64,000 nucleotides of DNA from Betaproteobacteria bacterium HGW-Betaproteobacteria-3 (GTDB lineage: Bacteria; Pseudomonadota; Gammaproteobacteria; Burkholderiales; Burkholderiaceae_C). The notes under the pieces were generated by a model. The model saw only the letters and a program-made list of their open reading frames with translations, made no database searches and was not told the DNA's origin. The stretch is taken from assembly GCA_002842205.1 (NCBI GenBank), contig PHCI01000003.1, positions 1 to 64,000 on the forward strand, given 5' to 3'. Positions 17,700-28,464 of the stretch are shown here, piece after piece (position 1 is the first letter of the stretch; the number at the start of each line of letters is the position of its first letter). Position numbers and translations under genes: made by a program.

Positions 17700-18725
17700 A
17701 ACATCATAGTAATCGGTGCGGGGGCATGGGGGACAGCCCTGGCCATTGGGGCGAGCGGGCGGCATGCGGTGGCGCTGTGGTCGCGCGACGCCACGCAAAC
17801 CGCTGCGATGCAGGCGCAGCGTGAAAACGCCCGCTACCTGCCGGGCATTGAACTGCCGCCTGCCCTGCGGCTGGTCACCGGGCCGCTGGCGCCGCTGGTG
17901 GCCGCGGCCGATCTGGTCGTCGTGGCCACCCCCATGGCCGCCCTGCGTGGCCTGCTCACCCTGTTGCGGGAGGTTGCCGTGCCTGTGGCCTGGCTGTGCA
18001 AGGGCTTTGAGGCCCTGCCCGCGCAAGGCGCAGGGCCCTCGGATCGACCGCTGAATGCCGCCACCGGCCTGCTGGCGCACGAGGTCTGCGCTGAAGTCGC
18101 GCCTGGCCTGCAGGCAGGGGTGCTCAGCGGGCCCAGCTTTGCACTGGAAGTGGCCCGCGGCCAACCCACCGCGCTGGTGGCCGCCAGCATCCACGCTGCC
18201 GTGCGCGACCGCCTGGTGGCCGCGTTCCACAGCGACCATCTGCGGGTCTATGCCAACGACGACATCGTGGGCGTGGAGGTGGGCGGCGCCGTCAAGAACG
18301 TGCTGGCCATTGCCACCGGCCTGTGCGATGGCCTGCAGCTGGGCCTGAACGCGCGCGCCGCGCTGATCACGCGCGGGTTGGCCGAGATGACGCGTCTGGG
18401 CCTGGCGCTGGGGGCCCGGGCCGACACCTTCATGGGCCTGAGCGGGCTGGGTGATCTGGTGCTCACCGCCACGGGCGACCTGTCGCGCAACCGGCGCGTC
18501 GGCCTGGCACTGGCGGCGGGGCAGACCTTGCCACAGGCCGTGGCTGCGCTGGGCCATGTGGCCGAGGGCGTGTATTGCGCGCGTACCGTGGTGCAGCGGG
18601 CCCGGCAACTGGGGGCGGACATGCCCATCAGCGACTGCGTGGTGGCCTTGCTCGAAGGCCGGCTTCAGCCCGCCGATGTGGTGGCGACCCTCATGGAGCG
18701 TGACCCCAAGGACGAGACGGTCTGA
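17697..18725 (+). CDS. gpsA: Glycerol-3-phosphate dehydrogenase [NAD(P)+]
   Basis: 342 residues with the dinucleotide-binding start [16 protein letters not shown] and the substrate loop [38 protein letters not shown] is present near the C-terminal domain. GpsA makes sn-glycerol-3-phosphate for phospholipid synthesis in the cytoplasm. The start codon is formed by the end of repeat A copy 3 (GCTATGAAC), and secB is 50 bp upstream. A GC-rich hairpin follows the stop. Confidence 0.97.
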   Translation: MNIIVIGAGAWGTALAIGASGRHAVALWSRDATQTAAMQAQRENARYLPGIELPPALRLVTGPLAPLVAAADLVVVATPMAALRGLLTLLREVAVPVAWLCKGFEALPAQGAGPSDRPLNAATGLLAHEVCAEVAPGLQAGVLSGPSFALEVARGQPTALVAASIHAAVRDRLVAAFHSDHLRVYANDDIVGVEVGGAVKNVLAIATGLCDGLQLGLNARAALITRGLAEMTRLGLALGARADTFMGLSGLGDLVLTATGDLSRNRRVGLALAAGQTLPQAVAALGHVAEGVYCARTVVQRARQLGADMPISDCVVALLEGRLQPADVVATLMERDPKDETV

Positions 18726-18742
18726 TGCGGGGTGCGCCCGCA
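18726..18742. terminator. GC hairpin between convergent gpsA and panB
   Basis: TGCGGG and CCCGCA form a 6-bp stem with a 5-base loop directly after the gpsA stop. No T-run follows, so termination activity is doubtful. Confidence 0.3.
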
Positions 18743-18771
18743 CCATGGCGGCCGTGTCCGACGACTAGGCG

Positions 18772-19665
18772 TTACCAGGCGTGCACCGCGTCGTCGGGGA
18801 AGCGGCCTTGCTTGACCGCCTGCACATAGGCCTCGATCGCCCCCTTGACGTTGCCCGCGTCCTGCATGAAGTTGTGCACAAACCTGGGCATCTTGCCCAG
18901 GTTGATGCCCAGCATGTCGTGCAGCACCAGCACCTGGCCCGCCGTGCCCGCCCCGGCACCGATGCCGATGGTGTGGCAGTGCGGCAGTGCGGCGGTGAGT
19001 TCGGCCGACAGCCGGGCCGGCACCATCTCCAGCACCAGCATGCTGGCCCCGGCGTCCTGCAGCTCCAGGGCGTGGCGCCGCAGCGTTTGGGCCGCCTCGT
19101 CGGTCTTGCCCTGCACGCGGTAGCCGCCCAGCGCGTGCACGGTTTGCGGCGTCAGGCCCAGGTGGGCGCACACCGGCACGCCGCGTTCGACCAGAAACGC
19201 CACGATCGGGGCGGTCCAGCCACCGCCTTCGAGTTTGACCATGTGGGCGCCCGCCTGCATGAGTGAGCAGGCACTGCGCAACGCCTGCTCGCGGTTTTCG
19301 GCGTAGGTGCCGTAGGGCAAATCGGCGACCAGCCAGGCCGTGCCCTGCACGCGATGCAGCCCGCGGGCCACGCTTTCGGTGTGGTAGCGCATGGTGTCCA
19401 GCGTCACGCCCACGGTGCTGGGCAGACCCTGGCACACCATGCCCAGCGAATCACCGACCAGCAGGCACTCGACACCGGCCGCGTCGGCCACGGCGGCAAA
19501 GGTGGCGTCGTAAGCGGTGAGCATGGTGATTTTTTCACCGGCCTCGCGCAGTTGCTGCAGACGCGGCAGGCTGACCGGGCGGCGCTGCGGCAGGGGCGAG
19601 GCGGGCGGCAAGGTGCCGTAGGGTGAGGCGGGGCCTGAAGCGGGGGTGGCGGTGGGGGTGCTCAT
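18772..19665 (-). CDS. panB: 3-methyl-2-oxobutanoate hydroxymethyltransferase
   Basis: 297 residues from the ATG at 19665, which has GAGGA eight bases upstream; the ATG at 19680 is less likely. Conserved parts are [32 protein letters not shown] and VKLEGG. PanB converts 2-oxoisovalerate to ketopantoate in pantothenate synthesis. The N-terminal 35 residues are a Pro/Ser/Thr-rich extension not needed by the family. panC, usually next to panB, is not found between panB and scpA or anywhere in this window. Confidence 0.95.
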   Translation of the reverse strand: MSTPTATPASGPASPYGTLPPASPLPQRRPVSLPRLQQLREAGEKITMLTAYDATFAAVADAAGVECLLVGDSLGMVCQGLPSTVGVTLDTMRYHTESVARGLHRVQGTAWLVADLPYGTYAENREQALRSACSLMQAGAHMVKLEGGGWTAPIVAFLVERGVPVCAHLGLTPQTVHALGGYRVQGKTDEAAQTLRRHALELQDAGASMLVLEMVPARLSAELTAALPHCHTIGIGAGAGTAGQVLVLHDMLGINLGKMPRFVHNFMQDAGNVKGAIEAYVQAVKQGRFPDDAVHAW

Positions 19666-19763
19666 GGTGGATGTCCTCAAAATGAACCGGCGCAGACACT
19701 CTGCGGGTTGCGGGTCAGGCAGTGGAGATGCAACGCATCGTCGGGCCGAACGGGTCGTGATGT

Positions 19764-20621
19764 TCAGGTGGACGTGAAAGCCAGCCGCACATAGATCGGC
19801 GCGAACGCTTCGGCCTGCGTGATTTCGACCAGCGTTTCCTTGGCCAGCTCCAGCAGGGCGATGAAAGTGACCACCAGCACACCGGTGCCCTTGGCGGGGT
19901 CGAACAGTTCTTCAAACTGCACGAAGCGGCGGCCCTGCAGCGCCTTGAGGACCATGCCCATGTGCTCGCGCACGCTGAGCTCTTCGCGGGTGATCTTGTG
20001 GTGCTGGACCAGCCGGGCGCGCTTGAGGATGTCACGCCAGGCTTCCTGCAGATCGGCCATGTCGACGTCGGGAAAGCGCGGCTGCAGGCTTTGCTCGATG
20101 TAGACCTGCGCCTTGAGGAAGTCGCGGCCGAACTGCGGCACCTCGTTGAGCTTGTGCGCGGCCAGTTTCATCTGCTCGTATTCGAGCAGGCGGCGCACCA
20201 GCTCGGCGCGCGGGTCTTCGGGCTCCTGGCCTTCGGCCACCTTGCGCGGGGGCAGCAGCATGCGCGACTTGATTTCGATCAGCATGGCCGCCATCAGCAG
20301 GTATTCGGCGGCCAGTTCAAGGTTGCGGCTGCGGATTTCGTCCACATAGACGAGGTATTGCCGCGTCAACCCGGCCATCGGGATGTCGAGGATGTTGAAG
20401 TTCTGCTTGCGGATCAGGTACAGCAACAGGTCCAGCGGGCCTTCGAAAGCCTCCAGAAACACCTCCAGGGCGTCTGGCGGAATGTACAGATCGGTCGGCA
20501 TGGCGAACAGCGGCTCGCCGTACAGGCGCGCCAGCGCCACCTGGTCCACCACCACCGGCATGCCGGTGGGGTCGGGCGCAGCGTCGGCCTGAAGCATCAG
20601 GTCAGGAGTGACTGGATTCAT
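19764..20621 (-). CDS. scpA: Segregation and condensation protein A
   Basis: 285 residues. The ScpA core [32 protein letters not shown] is unmistakable, followed by [19 protein letters not shown]. ScpA is the kleisin subunit that joins SMC dimers with ScpB to condense the chromosome. The ATG at 20621 has no ribosome site; repeat A copy 4 lies directly upstream. scpB is not in the window. The DUF3460 gene precedes it, a common arrangement in Burkholderiales. Confidence 0.95.
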   Translation of the reverse strand: MNPVTPDLMLQADAAPDPTGMPVVVDQVALARLYGEPLFAMPTDLYIPPDALEVFLEAFEGPLDLLLYLIRKQNFNILDIPMAGLTRQYLVYVDEIRSRNLELAAEYLLMAAMLIEIKSRMLLPPRKVAEGQEPEDPRAELVRRLLEYEQMKLAAHKLNEVPQFGRDFLKAQVYIEQSLQPRFPDVDMADLQEAWRDILKRARLVQHHKITREELSVREHMGMVLKALQGRRFVQFEELFDPAKGTGVLVVTFIALLELAKETLVEITQAEAFAPIYVRLAFTST

Positions 20622-20625
20622 GGAT

Positions 20626-20688
20626 TGCTATTTAATAAATAGCTAACTATGACCATTTGACGGGGGCTGAAGGCGAATTTTATTAAAA
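20626..20688 (+). repeat. Dispersed repeat A, copy 4
   Basis: Forward copy with hairpin GCTATTT-AAT-AAATAGC, then TAACTATGACCATTTGACG and GGGGCTGAAGGCG. It fills the gap between scpA and the DUF3460 gene and forms the whole 5' region of scpA. Confidence 0.92.
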
Positions 20689-20689
20689 A

Positions 20690-20893
20690 TCACCCGTGGG
20701 TGGCGTACACGTAGGGTTGTTGCGGGACTTTGGCCTCGCGGTATTCGGCCTGCGCCGCGCGGTCCACGTTCTTGTCCCACAGCAAGGCGCGACCGGCGCG
20801 CTGCTGCGCTTCCAGGTCGGGCTTGTCGGCCTTGAGCTGCTCAATGAAGTGGGTGACTTCGGACTGGTAATGGGGGCGACGGAAGATGGACAT
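20690..20893 (-). CDS. DUF3460 family small protein
   Basis: 67 residues starting MSIFRRPHYQSEVTHFIEQLK and ending YVYATHG. This matches the short DUF3460 proteins found beside scpA and pan genes in Burkholderiales. No membrane segment or catalytic motif is seen and the function is unknown. It is divergent from the BamE-like lipoprotein gene with only 37 bp between the two starts. Confidence 0.85.
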   Translation of the reverse strand: MSIFRRPHYQSEVTHFIEQLKADKPDLEAQQRAGRALLWDKNVDRAAQAEYREAKVPQQPYVYATHG

Positions 20894-20930
20894 AGACTTG
20901 AACCTTTGCACCCATTTTACCGGTGACCGC

Positions 20931-21434
20931 ATGTGGACAAGGATTCTGACCATGGGCCTGCTCTCTGCGCTGCTTTCGCTGATCGGCTGTGACGGCAAAC
21001 GCATCAGCGAACTGGAAGAGGGCTTGTCCACCGAAGCCGACGTGCGCGCCCGCTTCGGCGAGCCCGAGAAAGTGTGGGACGAGGGCGGTGGGGCCCGCGT
21101 GTTCGAATACAACCGCCAGCCGCAAGGGCATCGCAACTACATGATCACCATCGGCCCTGACGGCCGCATGTCGGCATTGCGCCAGGTGCTCACGCCCGGG
21201 AACTTTGCCCGCGTCCAGCCCGGCATGGCGCTGGCGCAGGTGCGTCGCATGCTCGGCAAGCCCATGAAAATCACGCCGTTCGTGCTCAAAAACGAGGTGG
21301 ACTACGACTGGCGTTTTCTGGAAACGCCGAACACACCCAAGGTGTTCACCGTGACCTTCAGCCCTGACGACCGGGTGTTGCGGACCGGCGTGGTGCCCGA
21401 CCCGGACGCCATCGAGCAGCGCGGCGGCAACTGA
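20931..21434 (+). CDS. SmpA/OmlA (BamE-like) outer-membrane lipoprotein
   Basis: 167 residues from the ATG at 20931. The lipobox is LLSLIGC, so the mature protein starts at Cys18 or so. Two short repeats of the SmpA/OmlA fold are seen: GLSTEADVRARFGEPEKVW and GMALAQVRRMLGKPMKI. It is thus probably anchored in the outer membrane on its periplasmic face. BamE itself works in the beta-barrel assembly complex, but this protein is longer and may be a paralogue. An upstream ATG at 20886 gives a poor signal peptide. Confidence 0.85.
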   Translation: MWTRILTMGLLSALLSLIGCDGKRISELEEGLSTEADVRARFGEPEKVWDEGGGARVFEYNRQPQGHRNYMITIGPDGRMSALRQVLTPGNFARVQPGMALAQVRRMLGKPMKITPFVLKNEVDYDWRFLETPNTPKVFTVTFSPDDRVLRTGVVPDPDAIEQRGGN

Positions 21435-21444
21435 CCTCAGCCTC

Positions 21445-23127
21445 TCAGCCGGACGATGGCCCCGGGCCCAGCGCCAGTGCCAGCCCCTGGGCCAGATCGG
21501 GTGCCGTGTCGGCGCCCAGCAGCGCCAGCAGCCCGCTGCGCCCGGCGATGTCCAGCGGTTGGTTGTTCAGGCCGCACACCACCAGTCGCACCTGGCGTTT
21601 GTGGCAGGTCCGGGTCAGGGCGGTCAGCGCGTCGGCGCCGGACGAATCGATGTAAATCACGTTCTTCAGGTCAATCACCAGCACACGCGCCGGCAAATGG
21701 TCTTCAATGGCCTCGACCAGCTTGACGGCCCCAAAAAACAGCGCGCCGTAAAAGCGCCAGGCTTGCGCCGAACCCTCGAGTCCGGCCAGAGTGGGCTGGT
21801 CGGCCGAGCTCACCGGTTCGGCGCGCGAGAGGCTGGAAATGCGGTAGATGAAGGTCAGGCAGGCGGCGACCAAGCCCATTTCGACGGCCACCGTCAGGTC
21901 AAACACCACGGTCAGGAAGAACACCGACAGCAAGGTGATGCGGTACGGCATGCGGTATTGCCGCAGGTGCACGAATTCGCGCCATTCACCCATGTTCCAG
22001 GCCACAAACATCAGGATCGCCGCCAGTGTGGGCAGTGGCACGTGGGTCGCCAGCGGCGCGGCCACCAGCACCACGGCGAGGAGGGTGGCCGAATGCACCA
22101 TGCCGGCCACGGGGCTGGAGCCGCCGCTCTTGATGTTGGTGACGGTGCGGGCAATCGTGCCGGTGGCCGGCATGCCGCCGAAAAACGGGGTGACGAAATT
22201 GGCCACGCCCTGGGCCATCAGCTCCTGGTTGGGGTTGTGGCGGTCGCCGATCATGCCGTCGGCCACGCGGGCGCACAACAGCGATTCGATCGCCCCCAGC
22301 AGCGCCAGCGTCAGGGTCGGGGTGAGCAAAAAGCGCGCGCTCTCCCAGCTGAAGGCTGGCCACGCAAACGCAGGCAGCGACGACGGAATGCCGCCAAAAC
22401 GGCTGCCGATGGTGTCCACCGGCAAGTCCAGCGCCCACACCACCAGCGTGGCCAGCACCAGGGCCACGATCGAGCCGGGAATGGGGGTGAGTTTGCCGGC
22501 GAACTGGATGCCCGAGCCGATCTTGGGCATGAAAAATTGCCAGAGCAGCACCACCGCCAGCGAGCCCAGCGCCACGCCGAGCGCCACCGGGTTGGTGGTG
22601 TGCAGCGCGGCCATCAATGCGTTCAGAATGCCGAAAAAATCGGCCGGCATGTGAGGCACCTGCAGCCCCAGAAAATCCTTGATCTGCGACAACCCGACCA
22701 GCACCGCAATGCCGTTGGTGAAGCCAATGATCACGGCAATGGGGATGAACCGGATCAATGTGCCCAGCTTGAACAAGCCCATGAGAAACAGCAGCACGCC
22801 CGACATGGCGGTGGCAATGATCAGGTTGGCCAGCCCGTAATGCGCCACGATGCCGTAGACGATCACGATGAACGCCCCCGCCGGGCCGCCAATCTGGACC
22901 TGGCTGCCGCCCAGCGCCGAAATCAGGAAGCCCGCGATGATGGCCGTGAAGATGCCGGCTTCAGGCTTGAGGCCCGACGCGATGGCAAAGGCCATGGCCA
23001 GTGGCAACGCAACGGCGGCCACGGTCAGCCCGGAGGCAATGTCCCTGATCGCGCGTTCGCGGGTGTAGCCCTGCAGGGTGTCGAGCAGGCGCGGGCGAAA
23101 GGAAGCGAGGGAATCGGTCCAGGACAT
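21445..23127 (-). CDS. SulP family anion transporter with STAS domain
   Basis: About 560 residues from the ATG at 23127; in-frame ATGs at 23148 and 23181 are alternatives, and none has a clear ribosome site. Ten or more membrane helices start at GLTVAAVALPLAMAFAIASG, a SulP signature. A cytoplasmic STAS domain (about the last 120 residues) contains VLVIDLKNVIYIDSSGADAL. Family members move sulfate, bicarbonate or dicarboxylates with Na+ or H+. The substrate here cannot be read from sequence. A 12-bp palindrome (CCGACCGGTCGG) lies near the start. Confidence 0.9.
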   Translation of the reverse strand: MSWTDSLASFRPRLLDTLQGYTRERAIRDIASGLTVAAVALPLAMAFAIASGLKPEAGIFTAIIAGFLISALGGSQVQIGGPAGAFIVIVYGIVAHYGLANLIIATAMSGVLLFLMGLFKLGTLIRFIPIAVIIGFTNGIAVLVGLSQIKDFLGLQVPHMPADFFGILNALMAALHTTNPVALGVALGSLAVVLLWQFFMPKIGSGIQFAGKLTPIPGSIVALVLATLVVWALDLPVDTIGSRFGGIPSSLPAFAWPAFSWESARFLLTPTLTLALLGAIESLLCARVADGMIGDRHNPNQELMAQGVANFVTPFFGGMPATGTIARTVTNIKSGGSSPVAGMVHSATLLAVVLVAAPLATHVPLPTLAAILMFVAWNMGEWREFVHLRQYRMPYRITLLSVFFLTVVFDLTVAVEMGLVAACLTFIYRISSLSRAEPVSSADQPTLAGLEGSAQAWRFYGALFFGAVKLVEAIEDHLPARVLVIDLKNVIYIDSSGADALTALTRTCHKRQVRLVVCGLNNQPLDIAGRSGLLALLGADTAPDLAQGLALALGPGPSSG

Positions 23128-23409
23128 GTCGGCCGTATTGTCAATCATCCGACCGGTCGGTCCGGCAGGTGCAATCCCCATGGCGCCAGGCCAGCGCTGC
23201 AGCGGTCCACACCTGGGCCGCCGCGAACGTGGTGAATGTGCAGTAAATCACGTTCATGTCGCAATGGGTGGACAGGGTTGCCGAATAGTTGCAGGGGGAC
23301 CCTCGCCAAAGCCGATGCCAAGCTGCCGCGCCGACGTGGCGCGTCAAGAATCGAAGGTTGCCCACCGTCGTCCGGTTCCCCCTTCCCCCTTCCCCGGTTC
23401 CCACATCAC

Positions 23410-23838
23410 ATGGCTTGTCTTCTGTATTGCAGCGTGGCGGCGTGGAAACCGCGCCCGGCCCATTGGCGGGACATGCTTCGTTCAGCGGCCGCATTCAATC
23501 AAGGCCATGGCGTCAGTTCGGTCCTGATGCACGGTGAAGGTCGCTATGTGCAGTGGATCGAGGGTCCGCAGGGCACGCTGGGGCCACTGTGGAGCCGCAT
23601 CCGAAAGGACGCGCGACATGCGCAAGTGACCGTGCTGCACAAAGGCCCCAGGCCGGAGGCGGCGATCCATCTGCATGCGCCGCGGCCCATGGTGGTGTTG
23701 GGCCCCATGGGGCTGGTGGAACTGGTGCATCTGGTGCGCGACCTCTATCTGAACGCGCAGTTTGCGCGTGGGGTGGCTGAGCGTGCCGCTGCTGCCGATG
23801 CGGTCACGCGTGTGTTGGCGCTGCGGGTGCAGGGTTAA
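23410..23838 (+). CDS. Stand-alone BLUF blue-light sensor protein
   Basis: 142 residues from the ATG at 23410. The BLUF photoactive residues are present with the spacing of AppA: Tyr6 (LLYCS), Asn30 (AFNQGHG) and Gln48 (YVQWIEG). The pattern IRKDARHAQVTVL also matches. BLUF domains bind FAD and rearrange hydrogen bonds on blue light. The tryptophan found near the end of many BLUF domains is not conserved here. No output domain is fused, so it must act through a partner. The 280-bp gap upstream has a pyrimidine tract (TTCCCCC repeated) but no obvious promoter. Confidence 0.82.
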   Translation: MACLLYCSVAAWKPRPAHWRDMLRSAAAFNQGHGVSSVLMHGEGRYVQWIEGPQGTLGPLWSRIRKDARHAQVTVLHKGPRPEAAIHLHAPRPMVVLGPMGLVELVHLVRDLYLNAQFARGVAERAAAADAVTRVLALRVQG

Positions 23839-23851
23839 CCGGTGCGGTGTT

Positions 23852-24598
23852 TCAGAGATGCGCGGCGGCACGCGCACGCCAGTCGTCCAGCAGCGGACGC
23901 AGCGCGAGCAGCCCGAGCAGCACCGCCAGCGGCACGGTGGTCACGTAACCCAGGTATTTGAAACCGAGCGCGCCCAGCAGGCCGCCGCCAAAAAAAGAAC
24001 AGATCAGCAACGTTTGCAGTCGCAGGCGCTTGCGGTCGGCGCGCACGGGCGCACGGCCCTCGCTGCGGTTCAGGTACAGCAGTTTGCCCAGTTCGATGCC
24101 CAGGTCGGTCACCAGTCCCGTGATGTGTGTGGTGCGAATTTCGGCCCGCGAGATTTTGGTGATGACCGCGTTCTGCAGGCCCATGATGAAGCACAGCAGG
24201 ATGATGGTGAGTGGCAGGAACAGCGGCGTCAGCAGGCCCATGGCCGATCCGAACAGCCCAAACACCAGCAGCGCGGCCGATTCGACCACCAGCGGCAGGC
24301 TGTAGGCACTGCGCAAATGCCGACGCAGACCCCAGTTCACCATGGCCGCGGTGGTCATTGCACCCATCATGAACGCGGTCAATGCCCCCAGGCCGGCCAC
24401 GGCCAATGCCACGTTGCCCAACACCAGGTCGTCGGCCACCCGGGAGACGATGCCCGTCATGTGCGAGGTGTACTGCCCCACGGCCAGAAAGCCTCCCGCG
24501 TTGGCGGCACCCGCCACGAAGGCCAGCACTGCGCCCAGGCGCACGTTGGCCTTTGTGGTGCGATCGACGTCGGCCCAGCCGCGGATGAAGGCAAACAC
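23852..24598 (-). CDS. DUF1275 (YoaK-like) membrane protein
   Basis: 248 residues if started at GTG 24598, which leaves 10 bp after the metG stop; an ATG at 24637 would overlap metG by 29 bp. About six membrane helices are present. The typical opening VLAFVAGAANAGGFLAVGQYTSHMTG identifies the DUF1275 family. The function of the family is not established. It lies behind metG on the same strand and converges on the BLUF gene with 13 bp between stops. Confidence 0.82.
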   Translation of the reverse strand: MFAFIRGWADVDRTTKANVRLGAVLAFVAGAANAGGFLAVGQYTSHMTGIVSRVADDLVLGNVALAVAGLGALTAFMMGAMTTAAMVNWGLRRHLRSAYSLPLVVESAALLVFGLFGSAMGLLTPLFLPLTIILLCFIMGLQNAVITKISRAEIRTTHITGLVTDLGIELGKLLYLNRSEGRAPVRADRKRLRLQTLLICSFFGGGLLGALGFKYLGYVTTVPLAVLLGLLALRPLLDDWRARAAAHL

Positions 24599-24608
24599 AG
24601 GCGGCGAC

Positions 24609-26714
24609 TCAGCGCACGCGCATGCCGGGCGTCGCACCTGGCCAGGGGTTCAGCACATGGATGCCGGGGTGGGCCTTTTCGTCGGCGTGGCTGGCAGCCA
24701 GCACCATGCCTTCGCTCACGCCGAACTTCATCTTGCGCGGCGCCAGATTGGCCACCATGACCGTGAGTTTGCCCACGAGGTCTTCGGGCTTGTAGGCGCT
24801 GGCGATGCCGCTGAAGACATTTCGGTGCTTGCCTTCGCCCACGTCCAGTGTCAGGCGCAGCAGCTTGGTCGAGCCCTCCACCGCCGCGCAGGCCACGATC
24901 TGCGCGATCCGCAGGTCGATTCTGGCGAAATCGTCGATGGTGATCGTCGGGGCAACGACCTCGCCGCCAGGTCGCTCCAAGGTAAGGTCAGCCCCTTCGG
25001 GGGGCAGCGAACCCGATGCGGCCGGGAGCGTGGGGGCCACATCCTGCGGCTCGAACAGTGCGTCGAGTTGCTTCACATCCACCCGCTGCATCAGGTGTTT
25101 GTATTCTGCAATGCGATGGCCCACACCCAGCGGGGTATTTGCGTTGTTGAACGTGAGGCTGCCGACGTTCAGGAAAGCCTCGACCTGCGTCGCCAGCGCG
25201 GGCAATACCGGCTTGAGCAGGAGCGTCAGCAGGCGAAAGGCCTCGATGCAGACCGTGCACACGTCGTGCAGGCGAGCGTCCATACCGGCCTGCTTGGCCA
25301 GCTCCCAGGGCTTGTTCTGGTCGACGTATTCGTTCACACGATCGGCCAGCAGCATGATTTCGCGCAACGCCTTGGCCATCTCGCGTTCGGCGTAAAGCTC
25401 GGTGATCAACGGCACACCATCGCGCAGGTGTTCGAGCAGCGCGTCGCCATCGGCAGAAATCTCGCCCAATCGGCCGTCAAAACGCCTGGCGATGAACCCG
25501 GCAGCGCGTGACGCGATGTTGATGTACTTGCCCACCAGGTCGCTGTTGACCCGCGCCATGAAGTCGGCGGGGTTGAAGTCGATGTCTTCGTTGCGCGACG
25601 ACAGCTTGGCCGCCAGGTAGTAGCGCAGCCATTCGGGGTTCATGCCCAGGCTCAGGTACTTGAGCGGGTCCAGCCCCGTGCCGCGGCTCTTGCTCATCTT
25701 CTCGCCGTTGTTCACGGTGAGAAAACCGTGCACAAAGATCTTGTCGGGCACCTTGCGGCCGCTGAAATGCAGCATGGCCGGCCAGAACAGCGTGTGAAAG
25801 GTGATGATGTCCTTGCCGATGAAGTGGTACTGCTCCACCGCCGGGTCGGCCATGTAGGCGTCATAGTCCACGCCAATTTTCCCCAAGTGGTTCTTGAGCG
25901 ACGCCAGGTAGCCCACGGGCGCGTCCAGCCAGACGTAAAAATACTTGCCCGGTGCGTCCGGAATCTCGATGCCGAAGTAGGGCGCGTCGCGGCTGATGTC
26001 CCAGTCGCCCAGCGCGGTCTTGCCGTCGTCGCCCGGCTCCAGCCATTCGCGGATCTTGTTGAGCACTTCGGTTTGCAGGCGGCCTTCGGCGGTCGTCCAG
26101 CCGCGCAGGAAATCCAGGCAGCGCGGGTCGGACAGCTTGAAGAAGAAATGCTCGGAGGTCTTGAGCACCGGCTTCGCGCCCGACAGCGCCGAGTACGGGT
26201 CGATCAGCTCGGTCGGGCTGTACACGGCGCCGCAGACTTCGCAGTTGTCGCCGTACTGGTCCGCGGCGTGGCAGTTCGGGCATTCGCCCTTGATGAACCG
26301 GTCGGGCAGGAACATGTTCTTTTCGAGGTCGAAGAACTGTTCGATGGTTTTGCTGGAGATCAGGCCGTTGGCCTTGAGATCGAGGTAAATCTGCCGCGCC
26401 AGGGCGTGGTTCTCGGGGGCGTCGGTGCTGTGCCAGTTGTCGAACGCGATATGGAACCCGTCGAGGTAGGGCTTGCGGCCCGCGGCGATGTCGGCCACGA
26501 ACTGCTGCGGCGTCTTGCCTGCTTTTTCAGCGGCGATCATGATCGGCGCGCCGTGCGCGTCGTCGGCGCAGACAAAGTGGACCGCATGGCCCTGCATGCG
26601 CTGGTAACGTACCCAGATGTCGGCCTGGATGTACTCCATGATGTGCCCGATGTGGAACTTGCCGTTGGCGTACGGCAGGGCGGTGGTCACGAAGAGCTTG
26701 CGCGGAGTTGTCAT
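24609..26714 (-). CDS. metG: Methionyl-tRNA synthetase
   Basis: 701 residues. The HIGH box is [15 protein letters not shown], zinc cysteines are CPNC and CEVC, and KMSKS is at [10 protein letters not shown]. The C-terminal tRNA-binding OB domain (about 590-701, [11 protein letters not shown]) is present, so it is the long dimeric form. The linker before that domain contains a copy of repeat B read in frame (24971-25040). The start codon is preceded by CCCTC rather than a ribosome site and lies in a small competing-hairpin region (26713-26747). Confidence 0.97.
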   Translation of the reverse strand: MTTPRKLFVTTALPYANGKFHIGHIMEYIQADIWVRYQRMQGHAVHFVCADDAHGAPIMIAAEKAGKTPQQFVADIAAGRKPYLDGFHIAFDNWHSTDAPENHALARQIYLDLKANGLISSKTIEQFFDLEKNMFLPDRFIKGECPNCHAADQYGDNCEVCGAVYSPTELIDPYSALSGAKPVLKTSEHFFFKLSDPRCLDFLRGWTTAEGRLQTEVLNKIREWLEPGDDGKTALGDWDISRDAPYFGIEIPDAPGKYFYVWLDAPVGYLASLKNHLGKIGVDYDAYMADPAVEQYHFIGKDIITFHTLFWPAMLHFSGRKVPDKIFVHGFLTVNNGEKMSKSRGTGLDPLKYLSLGMNPEWLRYYLAAKLSSRNEDIDFNPADFMARVNSDLVGKYINIASRAAGFIARRFDGRLGEISADGDALLEHLRDGVPLITELYAEREMAKALREIMLLADRVNEYVDQNKPWELAKQAGMDARLHDVCTVCIEAFRLLTLLLKPVLPALATQVEAFLNVGSLTFNNANTPLGVGHRIAEYKHLMQRVDVKQLDALFEPQDVAPTLPAASGSLPPEGADLTLERPGGEVVAPTITIDDFARIDLRIAQIVACAAVEGSTKLLRLTLDVGEGKHRNVFSGIASAYKPEDLVGKLTVMVANLAPRKMKFGVSEGMVLAASHADEKAHPGIHVLNPWPGATPGMRVR
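24971..25040. repeat. Repeat B copy inside metG
   Basis: The stretch contains CCCCTTCGGGGGGCAGCGA and GGGAGCGTGGGGGC, matching the intergenic copy at 49194-49271. It is read in frame in the linker between the anticodon-binding and C-terminal domains of MetG and encodes residues such as [17 protein letters not shown]. Confidence 0.82.
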
Positions 26715-26747
26715 GAGGGTTTTTTTTGAGGGAAACCCCTCATTTTA
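26713..26747. promoter_or_regulatory. Competing hairpin elements between metG and apbC
   Basis: Two copies of TGAGGG lie next to one CCCTCA. The nearer pair forms TGAGGG-AAAC-CCCTCA followed by TTTTA. On the metG strand the same GAGGG in the leader could pair with either of two CCCTC segments, one ending at the metG ATG. This could control initiation of metG, but it is short and untested. Confidence 0.35.
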
Positions 26748-26789
26748 GGAGTTATCGCTACACTGCGCGGCACAACGGAACAAGTACCC

Positions 26790-27878
<1,089 letters not shown>

Positions 27879-27900
27879 CGGGTCGCACCGGTCTGCCTCC

Positions 27901-28464
27901 ATGACGACACTTCGCCCTTCGATTCAGGTTGCGGTGATCATGCGCCGCAAACGCACCGTGGGTGCTTCAAGCCGGTGGCAGCCGTTTCAGTGGGGTCTGG
28001 CCGATGTGGTCGCGCACGAGGAGAGCTTTGGCAGCGTGCCGCGCATGCTGTTCCGCAACGACGATGAGGAGCGTTGGCTGCATCCGGGCTTCACGGTCAC
28101 GCTGTTCAGTGACGACGCCGAAGGCTACTACCTCAACGTCACGACCGACGCGCCCTGCTGGTGGGTGATGTGGCGCATGGAGGAAGAAGCCCAGTTGTCC
28201 GACGAGCCCATGCCCTTGCCGCAACTGGTGTCCTTGAGCTATCACGACGCCGGTCGTCTGCTGGACGCGCAGGAAAAAGTCGAACAGGTGCCGGCCTCGC
28301 CGGCCATTGTCGAGTGGGTGCAGGCGTTTGTGGACACCCATTACCAGCCCGAGCCTCGCCGCCGCCAGCGACCCGAAAGCTTCAAGTCGCTGCAGGACCG
28401 CTTTGGCAACCCGGCCTCGGTGAGCACGGGCAAGAAATACGGTGGGAGTGGCAGCGATGGCTGA
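27901..28464 (+). CDS. DUF3305 protein, formate dehydrogenase accessory
   Basis: 187 residues from the ATG at 27901. The sequence MRRKRTVGASSRWQPFQWGL with later PRMLFRNDDEERWLHPGF matches DUF3305. Members occur beside DUF3306 and polyferredoxin genes in formate dehydrogenase loci. No signal peptide or metal motif is visible, so it is probably cytoplasmic. The stop overlaps the start of the DUF3306 gene. The molecular role is not known to me. Confidence 0.82.
   Translation: MTTLRPSIQVAVIMRRKRTVGASSRWQPFQWGLADVVAHEESFGSVPRMLFRNDDEERWLHPGFTVTLFSDDAEGYYLNVTTDAPCWWVMWRMEEEAQLSDEPMPLPQLVSLSYHDAGRLLDAQEKVEQVPASPAIVEWVQAFVDTHYQPEPRRRQRPESFKSLQDRFGNPASVSTGKKYGGSGSDG

Noticed and set aside
21559-23235. 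558-codon plus-strand frame opposite the SulP gene
   Set aside because: Composition (Gln/His/Gly/Arg rich) is typical of a shadow frame, and the minus strand encodes SulP with STAS.
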